Of a stretch of DNA of 64,000 nucleotides, positions 1 to 11,897 are shown piece by piece; positions within the stretch are counted from its first letter, which is position 1; every line of letters starts with the position of its first letter. The notes beneath the pieces were generated by a model. It saw only the letters and a list, made by a program, of their open reading frames with translations, did not search any database and was not told where the DNA came from. Both the position numbers and the translations under genes were made by a program. This DNA is from Albifimbria verrucaria (lineage: Eukaryota > Ascomycota > Sordariomycetes > Hypocreales > Stachybotryaceae). The stretch covers positions 2,976,001 to 3,040,000 of the forward strand of contig JAHREC010000009.1 in assembly GCA_020081605.1 (NCBI GenBank). The letters run 5' to 3'.

Positions 1-16
1 TTGTTCTGCGTGCTAG

Positions 17-265
17 ACTTTGACTGGTTGCTACCACATCACGCACCAAAAGATCAACATCCGAAAGGAAACCGTCACGTCCATCAACGTCTTTTCCTTT
101 GCTAGCTACATTAGCATGGTGACGTTGCTCTTCCACTTGCATTCCTCGCCCACCTACCCCACCATGCCAGTCATCTCCAAAGGACGCTACGTATGGCAGG
201 AGGTCACGGGTGCGATAGCACGCTTGCGACAGCTTATCGAAGTCAACGAGAACAAGGAACTGTGA
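17..265 (+). CDS. C-terminal end of an unidentified protein (partial)
   Basis: The open frame begins just after TAG at 14-16, which could be the 3' end of an intron (ctag|ac), and runs to a TGA at 263-265. About 80 residues are visible. A hydrophobic stretch (VFSFASYISMVTLLFHL) is followed by a hydrophilic tail ending VNENKEL. No family was recognised. The gene enters from the left edge, so the start and most of the protein are missing. Coding status rests only on the open frame and plausible composition; the hydrophobic part could be a membrane helix. Confidence 0.35.
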   Translation, partial: TLTGCYHITHQKINIRKETVTSINVFSFASYISMVTLLFHLHSSPTYPTMPVISKGRYVWQEVTGAIARLRQLIEVNENKEL

Positions 266-869
266 TCACGTACAGAAGGGCGGGCCCCAGTACCGGACCT
301 TGATCCTTTTCCTGATCCTCTTTGACATATGAACACATCGAGATACAGACAAACAGACACAGACACAGAGAGATGGGCCGTTTTTTTGTTCGGGCTCGCG
401 CGGAGTTGGGATGGGTTTGGATTCGTGGCGAGCACATCGTTTTTAGCGTCACAGCACAAAAGCACGTTTGGAGTTTGGGTGTTTTCTGGGTATTTCTCAT
501 GTCTTGCCCTCGGCTACGGCTAGGTCTGTCTAAATAATAATAAACGAGTGACTGACAAGCCTTGCTTCTTCTTTGCCCGTAGCTCGACCCTTGCACGTAA
601 AGCATTTGAGCAAATATGAATATCTAAGACATTGGGCCGCCCGTACGGTAAAGACGGGAACGTGCCAATGCTTCTCGCACAGCTCCGCCCAGAAGGCTTT
701 CTGGCGGAGGATGCTGTCACCCTCGAGTCGTCGGAGGCGGGGCCGAATCGCGGTGAGCCTGGGGATGCATACATCCACAAGGCAACATGTTGCGGGTGCC
801 CGTCCGGGGTTCTCGTGGCGTCGAGATGCTCGGGGCAGTCTCTGACTGGGGTGACGACGCAAGGCGAGA
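266..869. other. intergenic, 3' flanks of two genes
   Basis: No gene is supported here. The open frames are short and lack intron structure or family resemblance. It contains a CA/GA-rich simple stretch near 345-372. It probably holds the 3' UTR of the partial gene on the left and of eIF1, which converges from the right. Confidence 0.5.
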
Positions 870-1633
870 TTAGAAACCGTGGACTTTGATAGTCTTGGGA
901 TCTAACTCAAGACCCTCCTTCTTATCGATGAGGAACTCTTGCACATCTTTGCGCTGATCTCCCTGAAGCTGAATCACCTCGCCCATCTCAGTGTCATTGA
1001 CGATGGTGCCATTGCAGGCTGGTCGCGGTTAGTCTTTGTTTGGGGAGGGTAACGTGTTGGTGGTAGACATACCGAACTTCTTCTTGATGACCTTGAGAAT
1101 CTTCTTCTGGTCAAATTTCTTGGGCAGACCCTGAACAGTGGTCAGAGTTTTACGTCCATTACGCTCTGTGATATAGGGTCAGCAAAGGTACGGCGAGCGC
1201 AGCGGCGTCGATCGCAAGCATGCCTCACGCGAGGTGAGCGAGGCACGTCTCGAGACGACAGCTGGAGAGGGTTGGAGGAGACGTACGTTGGATACGTATA
1301 TGGATGTAATTCTGCGCCTGCTTGGTTTCTCCGGTGTCTTCGTCGGCTTCGGCGAAGGGTCTATAAAGATGCGCTGTCAGTAACGTGGTTTTGACTTGTG
1401 GACATGCGATTGTCAAGGAATGGGATGATCCAGGGCGGGGCTAAGCCATGGCAATCTCGTGGCCTGTCGGGGCAGATGCAGGTACGCATCAAGGGGGATG
1501 GAGGGAAATGGGATAAGCAACAGGGGATGACGAGCAAGACGAGGAGCGCGCCCTGGACGACGAGGGCGCGGGCAAGGGTGCGGGCGACGAGGGAAGACAA
1601 CGTACCGTAGGTCTTGAGATTTTCGATGGACAT
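870..1633 (-). CDS. SUI1: Translation initiation factor eIF1 (SUI1)
   Basis: eIF1 binds the 40S subunit near the P site and enforces AUG selection in the 43S complex. Four exons are readable: about 1633-1606 (MSIENLKTY), 1373 or 1360 to 1287, 1165-1073 and 1018-870. Together they give the SUI1 domain, with recognisable stretches NYIHIRIQQRNGRKTLTTVQ, FACNGTIVND, EMGEVIQLQGDQR and the terminal KTIKVHGF. Introns have GTACGT/GTATGT donors and AG acceptors. Length is about 114-118 residues, normal for fungi. Oddity: exon 2 spells the expected DPF as GACCCTTC, one base short, so the natural TAG acceptor breaks the frame. A CAG acceptor 13 bases upstream keeps it but adds unusual residues. A missing C at 1357-1359 is the simpler explanation. 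Confidence 0.95.
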
Positions 1634-3099
1634 AAACTCGGAGGTAGCGGGGTGACCTTGGGAAATGGGTTCTGTAGAAGGACAAGAGGTGTTGCGACCG
1701 ACGGCTGTGATGAGCGGCCTCGCTAGGTTTGGTGGCGGGAGGTGGGAGGGGTTTTGTTTGCGACGGACTGAGGGCCGGGAAGGAGGGAAGAAAGGAAGGG
1801 AGGCGACGTCTTATGAAGAGTGGCGATGGAGCTGGGAGCGTTTGCCGAGGCTGTGACGTTGGTGTTGTGGGAACGGAACGGACGTCGAGGGTGGAAGAGA
1901 GAGGAGGGATTGGAAGACGGATGCAGTTAAAAGAGTGTTGAGGGGCAGGTGAGGTGCTTCTTGCCCTGGCTGGGCTGGCAAGGTGGGCTGGCTGCCTGAT
2001 TTGTCAGGTGTCATCTCAAGTGCGATGGGCTCTTTGTGCCTCGAGGTGCCTCGAGGTGCCTGTAGGCATGGACGAGTAGCGAAACGGGCCACCGTAATTG
2101 GCCTGGCCAGGGGCGTTTTGGAGGAGGTCCCCACCTATTTTAGGCCAGGCCAGCCCGGAGTCCAGGGATCTCCGTTTGCCTGCGACCTTGTGCCGCTGTT
2201 CTGCTTGCTCAGCCACCCACCCAGGCTTCGGTACCTTCAGCCTCACCCTGCCTGCCATGCGACCTGCACATCACTTCTCACCTTTTTTGCCCAGCGAGCT
2301 TTTTTTTTCCCGCCTGCCAAAACGGAGGCCTACCTCCTAGAAACGCCTAGAAACTGCCACGACCATTTTCTTGCGATTTGCACCATTGAATCTCCCGCCA
2401 GTTAAAAAAATTACGCATCTCTGATCACACCGAAAAGTGACCATGCATTTTTTCCCACCCTTATCAATGACCATGATGAATCACAAGCACGTGCCCTGTC
2501 TGCTGCTACCACACTCCCAGGCCTGATACATCACGCTGGCACCCGAGTGAATTACGTCACGCGGCGAGTCCCCTGTAACGGGACAACGTGATGTCAACGT
2601 GATGCCTGTGATTAGCGAGATGCATGCTGAACGCCTCTTGTCAAGGCGTTGGGCTAGCCTCCATCTGATAACGCCGCTGCTGTAAGTGGTGGTCGGGCAC
2701 GCCGTGCGTTTAGTTTGGCAGCGAAGCCACCGACTTGTTACAAGTTCTCTGAATAATTGAAGAAGCTGCATCGCTACCCAAAAATGCCATGCATATCCAT
2801 GGATATTGTTGGAATCATTTTCTTCATTTTTTACCTTCTTCTTCTCTCTCTTTCTCGCTTGCCAACATGCAGCATCTTCGTATAATCCCAGCACCGTAAA
2901 GTAAAGTAGAGTCATCGCCATGGCTGTGACTCGGCCACTCCAGAGGCTTAGTCACCCTCCTCCGTTCCAGACTCATTCCTCCGTTTTATCCTGACTCAAC
3001 ATTGTGAGTCTAGAGCTTTCTATATAATTCGCCCAAGACAAACAACTCGGCGTTCCCCGCCTGCAAGTACGGGCGCTTTGTTTCCTTGTTTCTCCCGCC
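1634..3099. promoter_or_regulatory. divergent intergenic region between SUI1 and TRM44
   Basis: About 1.47 kb separates two divergently transcribed housekeeping genes, so both promoters must lie here. The stretch 1740-1930 is purine-rich on the + strand, and 2815-2865 is a pyrimidine-rich tract. A 10-base unit (TCGAGGTGCC) occurs twice in tandem at 2041-2060. Open frames in the middle lack support and are probably chance. A CACGTG E-box core lies near 2488; no factor can be assigned. Confidence 0.5.
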
Positions 3100-4592
3100 A
3101 TGGCCTTCCAGCCCGAGGCCCTGCCCCGGGCTCCCTTCCATTCTTTGACGAGGACCCGACCGGAAATGTCTGGACGCCCGTGTATCGCCATGATTGCCAG
3201 TTTGGGCCAGACGTCTTCCGGGAGGTTATGACCAACTTCATAGAGAATCCCAACCTCAACACCACATGGCTCTTTCGTGCAGACATACTCTACGATAATA
3301 ACCCGCAGGAAGATAACCAGGGAACCGCCTCTGAAAATAATGCGGACGCTCAAGCAGCCCCCATCTTGACAGAGGTGCAAGGCTTCCAGCGCCAGAGGAC
3401 CTTGATACGCAGACTCATCCCCAGGAATGAAAAACGAGATGCGCCGCTGAATCAGACATGCACGTTCTACAAGTCCCTGCAGCAGGACAATGTGGTTAAA
3501 TCTTTAGTCATTTACACCCCTCACTGCCCCTCTGTAGAGGATCTGCCGTTTTACCACCCCAAGGTAAACGGCATAGCTCACTTACACGAATGGAACCCCT
3601 CCACCCAACAGGGCACGATATCCCTCCATTTCCTGCACTACCCCAATCAGCCACAGGATGATACCAAGCTTGTTAGGACGGCATATCACCTCCTTGAAAT
3701 ATTGCACAAGCATGGCCGCTCCAGAGTCAACGGTGGGTATGTCAAGCGAGTGCATCACGATGTCATCGTGCCCCGATCCAAATTCCAAGATCGCTTCGCC
3801 GAGCTCAAGGCAAAGTATGCCAGGCCCATTATTGAAACCTGGGCTGAGTCTACGGATCCGGATAAGCACGTTTTTGAGGATCTGAGCATTGCTGCGTTTC
3901 TAATCGAGCTGTGGGCGGACATGTACAAAGACACTCCGTTTCCCGGCTTTGTGGATATTGGCTGTGGCAACGGCCTGCTCGTGTATATTCTCACAAAAGA
4001 AGGCTACTCTGGCTGGGGTTTCGACGCCCGCGCTCGAAAGTCCTGGGGTCAGTATCAGTCTGCCGTGTCCTGCTCCCCATCTGGTTCTTCCCTAGAGGCA
4101 CGACTGCTTCTACCTAGTGTAGTTCCACAGCCCGCCTCGTTCCATGCCTTGGATGATGCCGTGGCTGAAAACATCCACGATGGGACGTTCCCTCCCGGCA
4201 CGTTCATCGTCTCCAACCACGCCGACGAGTTGACGCCCTGGACGCCCATTCTTGCCACTCTTTCCTCGTGTCCGTTCATCATGATTCCCTGCTGCAGCCA
4301 CAACCTTACCGGCGAGAAGTGGCGCGCTCCGCCGCCGCGGGACAAGAGCAAGGGAAAATCGACCTATGCTTCTCTCGTGGACTGGGTCGTGCGGATTGGA
4401 GAGGACTGTGGCTGGGAGATCGAGACGGAGATGCTGCGCATACCGAGCACGCGCAACACGGGCTTGGTGGGACGGAGGCGAACAAAGGAGGCTAGCGAGG
4501 TGGACATACAGGCGTTGCTTGAAAAGTACGGCGGCGTGGAGGGATACTACACAAACGTGGTCAAGCTGCTCAAGGCATCTTCCGGACACTAA
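3100..4592 (+). CDS. TRM44: tRNA(Ser) uridine-44 2'-O-methyltransferase Trm44
   Basis: Trm44 methylates the ribose of U44 in tRNA(Ser), using S-adenosylmethionine, in the cytoplasm. A single long frame of about 500 codons contains the AdoMet-binding motif [19 protein letters not shown] followed by GWGFDAR, and upstream the family pattern [19 protein letters not shown] and [13 protein letters not shown]. The best start, ATG at 3100 ([12 protein letters not shown]), is in another frame from the body, which reads FFDEDPTGN from 3141. One base appears to be missing at about 3133-3140. The rest is uninterrupted and of normal length. Its stop (4590-4592) is one base from the stop of the convergent dioxygenase gene. 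Confidence 0.93.
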
Positions 4593-4593
4593 A

Positions 4594-5737
4594 TCAGTCT
4601 AGGTCGGGGACCGGCAAGTGGTCGATGAGCTTCATCTTCAGACCCAGCTTCTGCAGGGCCTTTGTGGCGTTGCGATCGCGCAGCGCCTCTGTTTCTTGCT
4701 TGCTCACGAGCACGAAATCATGCTTGAGCACGAAACTGCCCTCCTCCACCCCATAGGCCGTGGCGATTTCTGGTGTCACCTTTTCCACATCGACCACGAG
4801 GCTCTGCTTGACACCGAAAACGGCATCGGACGACTCATAGGGATCTCCGCGCATGTACAAAGCGCTGTATGCCCGTTAGAAATAGACCAGATCATAAAGA
4901 GATTCGCTTGACGTACGTGATTAAATGGTCCCAGCCCTCCTTCTCAAACATGAAATGCAAATGTGCCGGGCGCCAGCAATGCCGCTTCAGCATGTCAAGT
5001 AGCTTTCCCACCGGCCCATCATGAGGGATCGGGTAGCTGACCGGCTTAATGGCCTTGAACCAAAATTTGCCTTGCTCGTCGCTCTTCATGACGCATCGCT
5101 CGCTTGGCGCGTCCCGGTCCGCGTGCTGCACGTCATAGTGCCCTGAGGAATCAGTCTCCCAGATGTCGACTTTAACGTCCGAGACGGGATTGCCGTTGGT
5201 GTCTTTGACAGAGCACAGGACTAGCAGTGGCTCGCCCTGGGGTCAGAGGTCATAGATGAGCCGGAGGGAAGGGTAGGTGCGTCGTGGGTGTGAAAGGGCC
5301 TGAGGACAGATCCTTCGGTGGAAGAGGGCGGTTTAGGATGGTTGATGGCATCTACTAGAAGAGACAATCCAAGAACATCTGAGAGAAGGATGAATTCCTT
5401 TGATCATGTCAGTGAACCGTAAAGATATAAATGATTGCAATCTTGGCTCTCCCATTTCAGTTAACGGCGGTCCGTATCGCATACCTGTCTGACATCGCTA
5501 CTAATCTTCCCACACTCCACAAGGAACTGCAGTGTCGCCATCCACTCATCCGTGCTTAACCGTGTCTCGCGCGCAAAGTCGTGCAAGTGCGTGACCAGCC
5601 GTTCCATGAGATACGTCAGCCGGGGTTCCGCTCTGCGAGTTGATGCGCACGGCATTGGGCGTGATGTTGTCGATGGTGAGGTCCAGCAGCGGAGGCGCCT
5701 TGGCCGGTGCTGACGATGCCATATGTTTATCGGCCAT
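4594..5737 (-). CDS. Intradiol ring-cleavage dioxygenase (catechol/hydroxyquinol 1,2-dioxygenase type)
   Basis: These non-haem Fe(III) enzymes open catechol or hydroxyquinol rings between the hydroxyls, feeding aromatics to the 3-oxoadipate pathway. Visible parts in order are an N-terminal dimerisation region (LVTHLHDFARETRLSTDEWM, then EFILLSDVLGLSLLVDAIN), the beta-sandwich with GEPLLVLCSVKD, VDIWETDSSGHYDVQ, YPIPHDGPVG and RPAHLHFMFEKEGWDHLIT, and the C-terminal ALYMRGDPYESSDAVFGVK. The Tyr of GHYDV and YPIP and the His of PAHLHF match the expected two-Tyr, two-His iron ligands. Introns fall after DVRQ (about 5400-5487) and at LIT|ALY (about 4865-4915). The frame slips near 5640 and near 5237 (one base missing before GEPLL), probably sequence errors. 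Cytosolic; catechol versus hydroxyquinol preference is not decidable. Confidence 0.88.
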
Positions 5738-6499
5738 TCTGCCCTGTTAGTGCTTCTTATTCGTCTATCAATGCAATTGTTTACGAAGGCGTAGGTTTGC
5801 TGGAGGTTCGTTGTCGTCGATCATTACAAGCCCCTCCACTGGTGATAGTTGGCGGGGTACGAATGCGGAGGCGGGACCAGCACGGTGCTGAATGCTGCTT
5901 ATCCCGGTTACACTTGTTTCACTTCATGTACACACCCGAAACCTCATATCAGTTTGCGTGCTTTTCTTTGCTCACCAAGCGCCTTGTGCACCGTCAGGTC
6001 TGATCAACTTGAAGCTCGTTCAATGTGGCCATGGTTCTGGCATGTATTCAGTAGCCAACAACTATACAGCAACACTCATCTTCCCTGTACATTGTCCGCT
6101 CAGTGCTACTTCTGACTCGTAAGATCTCCAACTCTCATCCAACTAGTCTGGCTCATATTTACTGACCAGATCTCTCGCTCTTCGAACTGACTACCTTGTC
6201 TCCTTTGGTCTGATTCTGACCTCTTCCGTCACACCGTCCTCCCATGCTGTGCCACCCTTAGCCGGACTCCTACATGTACCAACCAAGACAGCCAGGTTAT
6301 AAGTCATCCCTAACCAGGCCCATGAACAGAAAACAAGACAGTGCAAAGTGGTATCCGACAAGTAAACAAACGCCATGTGTGCAGCTCCCAAAGCTCAGTC
6401 ATCCACAATATTCTTTCCTCCGCAGCTGCTCCTTTCTTCTTACTCCATCACACCAACTCGATTTGTCAAACTCCCACATGGTCAACGGCTCTTGCCCGT
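5738..6499. other. intergenic, upstream of the dioxygenase
   Basis: This interval lies between the start of the dioxygenase gene and the end of the next minus-strand gene. It should hold the dioxygenase promoter and the 3' UTR of its neighbour. The open frames show no family resemblance, and no clear motif was seen. Confidence 0.4.
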
Positions 6500-9072
6500 T
6501 TACCGCTCCTCCTCATCCTCCTCAATAGGCGCCGGGGTACGTCGCTCGGTACGTCTCTTCGGTCGTCGATGTCTTGAGCTGCTGATATTGCTAGCCGAAT
6601 CATCTGGCATGATGTCGATGTCATCCGTGCCCCATTCGCTGTCGCTTCCATTATCACACTCACTGCCGACTGCCCATGCTGGCCGCTCGTACCCTGAGCT
6701 GTAGGAGTTGCCAGATCCCGGGTTCGGCAGCACATCAATACGTCTGCGGTTCTGCAGATTTTGCATGAGGCCAGCTCCTCGCTGACGCAGCGCAGTCCGT
6801 ACCATCTCGGCCCTGAGATGAAGTTTCTCAAACGCATCCTCCAGGCATTCCATTCCGGTGTAAATCTCGCGCTCAATCTCAGCAATGGCTGCCATCTCCA
6901 TCTCTTCGTCGTTTGAAACGGGCTGTCGACTTCCAGGCATCCCCGACGAAGCATGGCTGACAAAGATGCCGGCGTGGTACCACGCGAATACGCTGAAAAG
7001 GGCGTTGTGTTTCTGGAGCCCATACCAGAAGGACCACGTGGGCCCGGGCTCATTGTCGATCCATTGGGGAAATATCCGCTTGCGGGTGTCGCACCCCTCG
7101 AGTCCAGTCCTGGTGTTAAGTCATCGGCATCAGCACCCGACCACAAGAATCCGTTGAAGCGGCCGGAAGTGAGGATCTCCCATTCCGAATTGTTGATGTT
7201 GGAAATCGTCACCAACAGGTCGTGAGTGTGGGGTTCTTGATCAGGTAGCTGGCGCTTTCGGCATCTCGTGGCACCTGAGGCAGACGATAGAGGCGTTGCA
7301 GAGCGAGGCCTGTCTTGATGATGAAATCGTTGCGAGGTCGATGAAGGGGAGTAGGCGCGCGGTTGGCTGGTCGAAGCTCTCTCGAGCCACTCAGCAAGGC
7401 ATTGAAGTAAGGTCTGTCTTCAGAGTCAAGGTTGGTAAGAATGGCAAAGGTCAACGTCTCGTCGTCCACTTCTTGTGGCGGGGAACAGGCGTCTCTCCGG
7501 TACTGCTAAGCCACTTGTCTACCGCCGACCTAACTTTTTCGATTGACGCAGATAGTGCTCCCTAAACTCCTCTGCAATATCTGGATCCATCTGAACAGGC
7601 GAATCCGGCCTTCGAGGGACCTCAGCAGAGATTTCCGCAGCCTTGGTACCAATTTCGGCCAGATCAAAAGGCGGCCACTGAGGGAGCTCAATGCGGCCAC
7701 TAACCCATTCCAAAACATCTCCCCAGTTCAAGCCTCGATGGATCTCATGCGAGCTTTCACACATAACACATGAGCATCCGTGAGGTGGCAGATCTCTAGA
7801 GAAGACATTCTCTAACCGATCCAACAAACGGCGAGCGACCGATCGGTGTCCAGTGGCCACGGCGATGGACCCTTGCTTCGAAAGAACCGAGGAATACTGG
7901 TCAAGAAGGTTGAAAAATGGGGCGAACAACGTCTCGGCACCAGCCAAAGGTGGGTTGGAGGGGCGTGTGCCGTTCTGTCTTGGCAAAACTGCTAGGAAAT
8001 TCTTTGGAGCTGGGTAGGCAAGACCGCCGTTCTGAAGGAGATAGTCGACACGTGGGATATCTTGAACGTCGATGGCCGGTGGAGGAGGAGGGGAGGTGGT
8101 GGAGGGGCAGCTGCACCACCAGTTGGCGTTGCTGTCTTTGACGGGATATTTGAAGCGGCAGCATTAATGTCGGCGTGGCCGCGGGCTCCACCTTGATATC
8201 AGGGTACACGTAGGGGAACTGAGGGGCCTGCGTGGGCGTCTTGGGGACGAATCCTGGGCGCTAGAGGGCGATGAGTCGACCTCGAGAGGGTCCGGGTCTC
8301 TCAGGCTGCGATGGGACGATGATCGTTTCGAGGATCGCCTAGATTCGGATCGAACTCTGTCCTCGTGCGACTTCCGGGTTGATGGCTTGACGTATGTTGC
8401 TTGACTTGATGTCGTGGATTTGCGGCTGACCTTGGACCGGTCGTCATTCCTCGATGCAGGCCGGGACGTGTTGGGGTCCGCGATTCCGAATGGCCCTGGT
8501 TGTCGCTTTTCCTTTCCTTTACGTCTTCGTCGGGGTTGAGCTTTTGCGCAGACAGGTCGGTATCTGGTGGCGTGGGGGCCTGGCTTCAGGATCTTTGGGT
8601 TCGGCAGGTTTGCGAGTTGACTCGGAAGATTTGCGATTCGACTCGGTGGACTTGGATCGACGGTCCTTGTCACCAACATCCGTGGGCTCGGGGTCAGAGG
8701 GTTGGAGCGCTTGGTGGTGGAGAGCTCTTCGCGGCTCATGACAGCCTCCTTACTGTGTGCCTTGCTGAACGTGGGGTAAGGCATGGCGACGCGCTCGCGT
8801 CCGATGTAGGATCCGGTCAAGCTGGACATGAGGTCGCTGGAGGAGGCGGGCCTGGGGTCGTCCTTGTCCCTCTCCCGCCTGTGATGGCGACGAGTCGAGG
8901 AATGGGAGTGGGTTTCGCTGGCTCCATCGCTGGCTTTGCTTCGAAGCGACCGAGAAGAGCGATGGTGACGGTGTTCACGGTCCTTTCGGGCTTCCGCTCG
9001 GATTTGGAGCGACGCTGCTTTCGCGGGGCGGTCGTCGACTTCGCCTTCGACGTCATGCTCCTTAGAGGGCAT
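6500..9072 (-). CDS. Long conserved fungal protein, low-complexity Ser/Arg-rich N-terminus, function unknown
   Basis: Starting with ATG at 9072, the N-terminus (MPSKEHDVEGEVDDRPAKA) leads into about 250 residues rich in Arg, Ser, His and Lys, probably disordered and nuclear. After a proline-rich stretch (8050-8110) comes an ordered region: GAETLFAPFFNLLDQYSSVL, then a Cys-containing HGCSCVMCESSHEIHRGLNW, then RPYFNALLSGSRELR, NNSEWEILTSGRFNGFLWSG, an acidic alpha-helical part (EEMEMAAIAEIEREIYTGME) and a C-terminus ending APIEEDEEER. The pieces lie in at least four reading frames on one strand in the right order, so several single-base indels (about 8270, 8050-8150, 7480, 7220, 6960) split one gene. 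I have a weak memory of homologues labelled as a mismatch-specific DNA glycosylase; no glycosylase motif is visible, so I do not adopt that. Confidence 0.7.
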
Positions 9073-11003
9073 TATGAACCATCGAGCCGCGCGAGGGTCG
9101 TGCGTATGCGACGGTCCGAGGAGTGGTCAGTGGCACGGGAAGAAGAAATGAGGGGACGGCGAGTGACGAGGTTGTCGCAGGTGGGTCGGGCAGCGGTGAC
9201 TGTTGGTGGTCCGTACCCAAAGCTCGGGACGAGGTGGTGTGCGTGTGTTACGGAGATGGGACGAGATGGGGTGACGAATGCGAGAGCGATGTAGAAGCGG
9301 AACAGGAACGGGTATCGGGGAAACGAAAGAGAGTGATAAATAAGAATAAAGTTGTAACGGTGATTGAAGCTTTACGGAAAAAATTGAAACAGGGAAGATT
9401 GTGATTGTGGATGATGAATGGGGTTTGAAGAAAGGATGTGAATGGGTTCGAGAAAGAGAGAGACCAGCAAGCAAGCAGAGCTGGACTGTGGACTCGACTG
9501 GAGCTGCTGGGCGATGTGGATGAGCTCACAGGTGCTAAGGTAGCACTGAACGAGGTCGCACACTGTGCTCGGGCAGGGATCCGCGTACCTGTAATGGTCA
9601 GGCGCTACCTCCAGGGACTGAGGGTCTCTGTGATTCAGTGGCTGAGGCTGTCAAACGGGGGTCCCGTCCAGCCAACGGTGCGCCGTGAGTGGACCAAGGG
9701 AGCCGAGACGTTCCAGCCCCGCGGGAGTTCCCACGTTAGTGCGCTCTTGTCCGTGAACCACCACCGCACAGTGTGAAGCACCAAGGCCGCAAAGTGGGTT
9801 TTCCGTTTTCCCAACCGACAATAGCTCGAGTAGCTTGAGATGCCTCATTCACCGCCACCCTCCAGCCCACAGTGCGCCATCGAGAATCGTTGCTCCACCA
9901 GCGAGCCAACAGGGACATCGCTGCAAGCGCCTGGACCCCAACTTGTGCTCTGCATGCATCGTCTGGGCGCCAATGCCGCTCGCTCTCGTCGCGTGAATCA
10001 ACGTCTGTGGGCCACTCGTCCTTTGGGTGGAAATGATGCACTGTCGGTTTTCTGCACTGCATCTGGCAGTGCATCACATGCTTCTTCGAGCAGCGAGAAC
10101 AAGCTAGCCGTGGCCTTCTAGGGTAGCAAGAATATTTAAACCGTCAACGAAGGCCATGATCAACCAATGCGCAAGTTTCAACAGGGCGGCATCTAAACTG
10201 CTACTGGTTCTATCAAGAGTTCTCGCAGCCTTCATCATGTAGCAGCAGCCTCGGCCCCTTCGTTATCGCTTTCGTCAGCATTCTAAATTTACCATCGTGT
10301 TACGTCAGTTAGCCAGCTATGTCAGCCAATGCATGAATCAACATGCAGTCTCTGTCAACGACCTTCGACAGCCAGGCTTCCGCAGCCAAGCATACGTTAT
10401 GCTGTCAGGTTGACTGCATTACAAGTTACCATCCACGGCCGAATATGTCTTCCTGCCTACCTACCCAGGTAGGTTATTGAGCGCGCAACCTGTCATGTGG
10501 GGAGCAGAAAAGCTACCGTAGACAACGCATGAGTGGCCACGGATAAGAGTAAAAACACAAGAATACGGCGCACAGAGTTTATTCCAACTTGAATGCTAAT
10601 GACTTGGATGAATCTGTAGCTTTACTTGTATTTCACATATCATCATACTCCGTTTAAACAACCTTTATTTAGAGAGGATCTTCAAAATCTCGGCAGTTCG
10701 CCGCGCTCCCGTTGTCTTGGCCATGCTGTGTAACAGCCGCATTGCTTCCTGCGCTCAGAAAGCGTCGACTCATAAACCGTCATCGTCTGTTCCGAACCCT
10801 AATAACCAACCCTTTCTTCGCCCTTTGAGTTATTCCGACCCCCTCTCCAGTTGGAATGCAACGCCTCACGGACTTGACCAACTTGCCGTCTTGGAAACTG
10901 CCAACTGCGCTCTCGAAATGCCGCATTCGCTGGGCGTTTCTAAGGCATATTTATTATCCATTAATTCGCTTCACTCGAAGTAAATGCAAGAATCACCAGA
11001 GCA
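9073..11003. other. long intergenic region
   Basis: About 1.9 kb lies upstream of the minus-strand protein and upstream of the plus-strand F-box-like gene. It likely holds both promoters. The open frames are short and unsupported. No repeats or RNA genes were seen. Confidence 0.45.
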
Positions 11004-11897
11004 ATGTCGGGCGGTTCTTCTGCAGTCCCCGAGGAGACCATGGAGGCTGGTAACAGGCCCTTTCCATTTTCACGCCTCCCCGTCGAAGCTCAGCTGATGG
11101 TCCTCGAAAACACTGCTTTGGTTACACCCGAACGTCGTGTAGCCTGGGACCCGACAAGGAAATTCCGCTTCCCCAGAACTACCAAGAAAAATCGTCCCGA
11201 AAGCCCTGCTGCTCTCTTCCTCGTGAGCAAAGACATGTATACAAAGGCCACCCAGGTCTTTTGGAAACACAACACTGTTGAGATCCAAACATTCATGGAT
11301 CCATTTTACGCACTTGTACAACCTGGAGAACCGTTGCATATGCCAAGACGTTATGCTTCTAGCTACTTCTTTGATGGAGGAATCTCAGTGGACTCATTCC
11401 CGTTTCTTCGCAATTTGGAATTTTTTCTTTTCGGCACAGTTGGCTGGGATGTAGTTGAGAAAGCCCAAGGAGACTGGCTCCGTACTTTGAACAAGGTACA
11501 GACCTGCGGCGGGCTACAACTGGAATCCATCAGCATATCTACGAATTGGCATTCAGACAAAACCGGTGAAATGGCTTGTCGAGCAGCCACAGGCGAAGAC
11601 TTGATTACAGCTGCTAGAGATTTTATCCACAAGCATGTCTGGCCATTGCACGGCCAACATGGCCCGCCAATTCATACCCAGCAATTGTTTGTGCGAATGG
11701 AAGAACGGGCCACCAAGGCAATCTATAGCATCCGAAGAAACGACGCAAAGATTCCTGATGGCACTCAAAGAAGAGATTTGGGAATTCCCCACGCGACGCG
11801 TTCATTTATATGGCAGCATGAATCCGCGAAGCAAGAAGCGGGTGATGCGACATTTTCATCGTATAACTGGACTGAAGAGGCCTGGCTAATGATATGA
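11004..11897 (+). CDS. F-box-like / 2EXR-like protein
   Basis: An uninterrupted 297-codon frame starts MSGGSSAVPEETMEAGN. The segment FPFSRLPVEAQLMVLENTAL at residues 19-38 has the L-P-x-E-x-Q/R-L-M-V-L pattern of fungal F-box-like or 2EXR domains. The next part, PESPAALFLVSKDMYTKAT, matches the usual step where the second helix carries a CLVSK-type motif. The remainder has no visible repeats. F-box proteins recruit substrates to SCF ubiquitin ligases, but this large fungal family is mostly uncharacterised. The C-terminus looks somewhat short and may be truncated by a downstream indel. Intergenic DNA on both sides is A/T-rich. Confidence 0.65.
   Translation: MSGGSSAVPEETMEAGNRPFPFSRLPVEAQLMVLENTALVTPERRVAWDPTRKFRFPRTTKKNRPESPAALFLVSKDMYTKATQVFWKHNTVEIQTFMDPFYALVQPGEPLHMPRRYASSYFFDGGISVDSFPFLRNLEFFLFGTVGWDVVEKAQGDWLRTLNKVQTCGGLQLESISISTNWHSDKTGEMACRAATGEDLITAARDFIHKHVWPLHGQHGPPIHTQQLFVRMEERATKAIYSIRRNDAKIPDGTQRRDLGIPHATRSFIWQHESAKQEAGDATFSSYNWTEEAWLMI

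Noticed and set aside
1983..2405. 140-codon plus-strand frame in the SUI1/TRM44 intergenic region.
   Set aside because: No domain, no conserved motif, and a composition unlike the neighbouring genes; likely chance in upstream DNA.
8500..9294. 264-codon plus-strand open frame.
   Set aside because: It lies antisense to the Ser/Arg-rich N-terminus of the minus-strand gene; the low-complexity, C/G-rich coding strand opens antisense frames. Its composition (many Gly, Val, Arg) is not protein-like for this genome.
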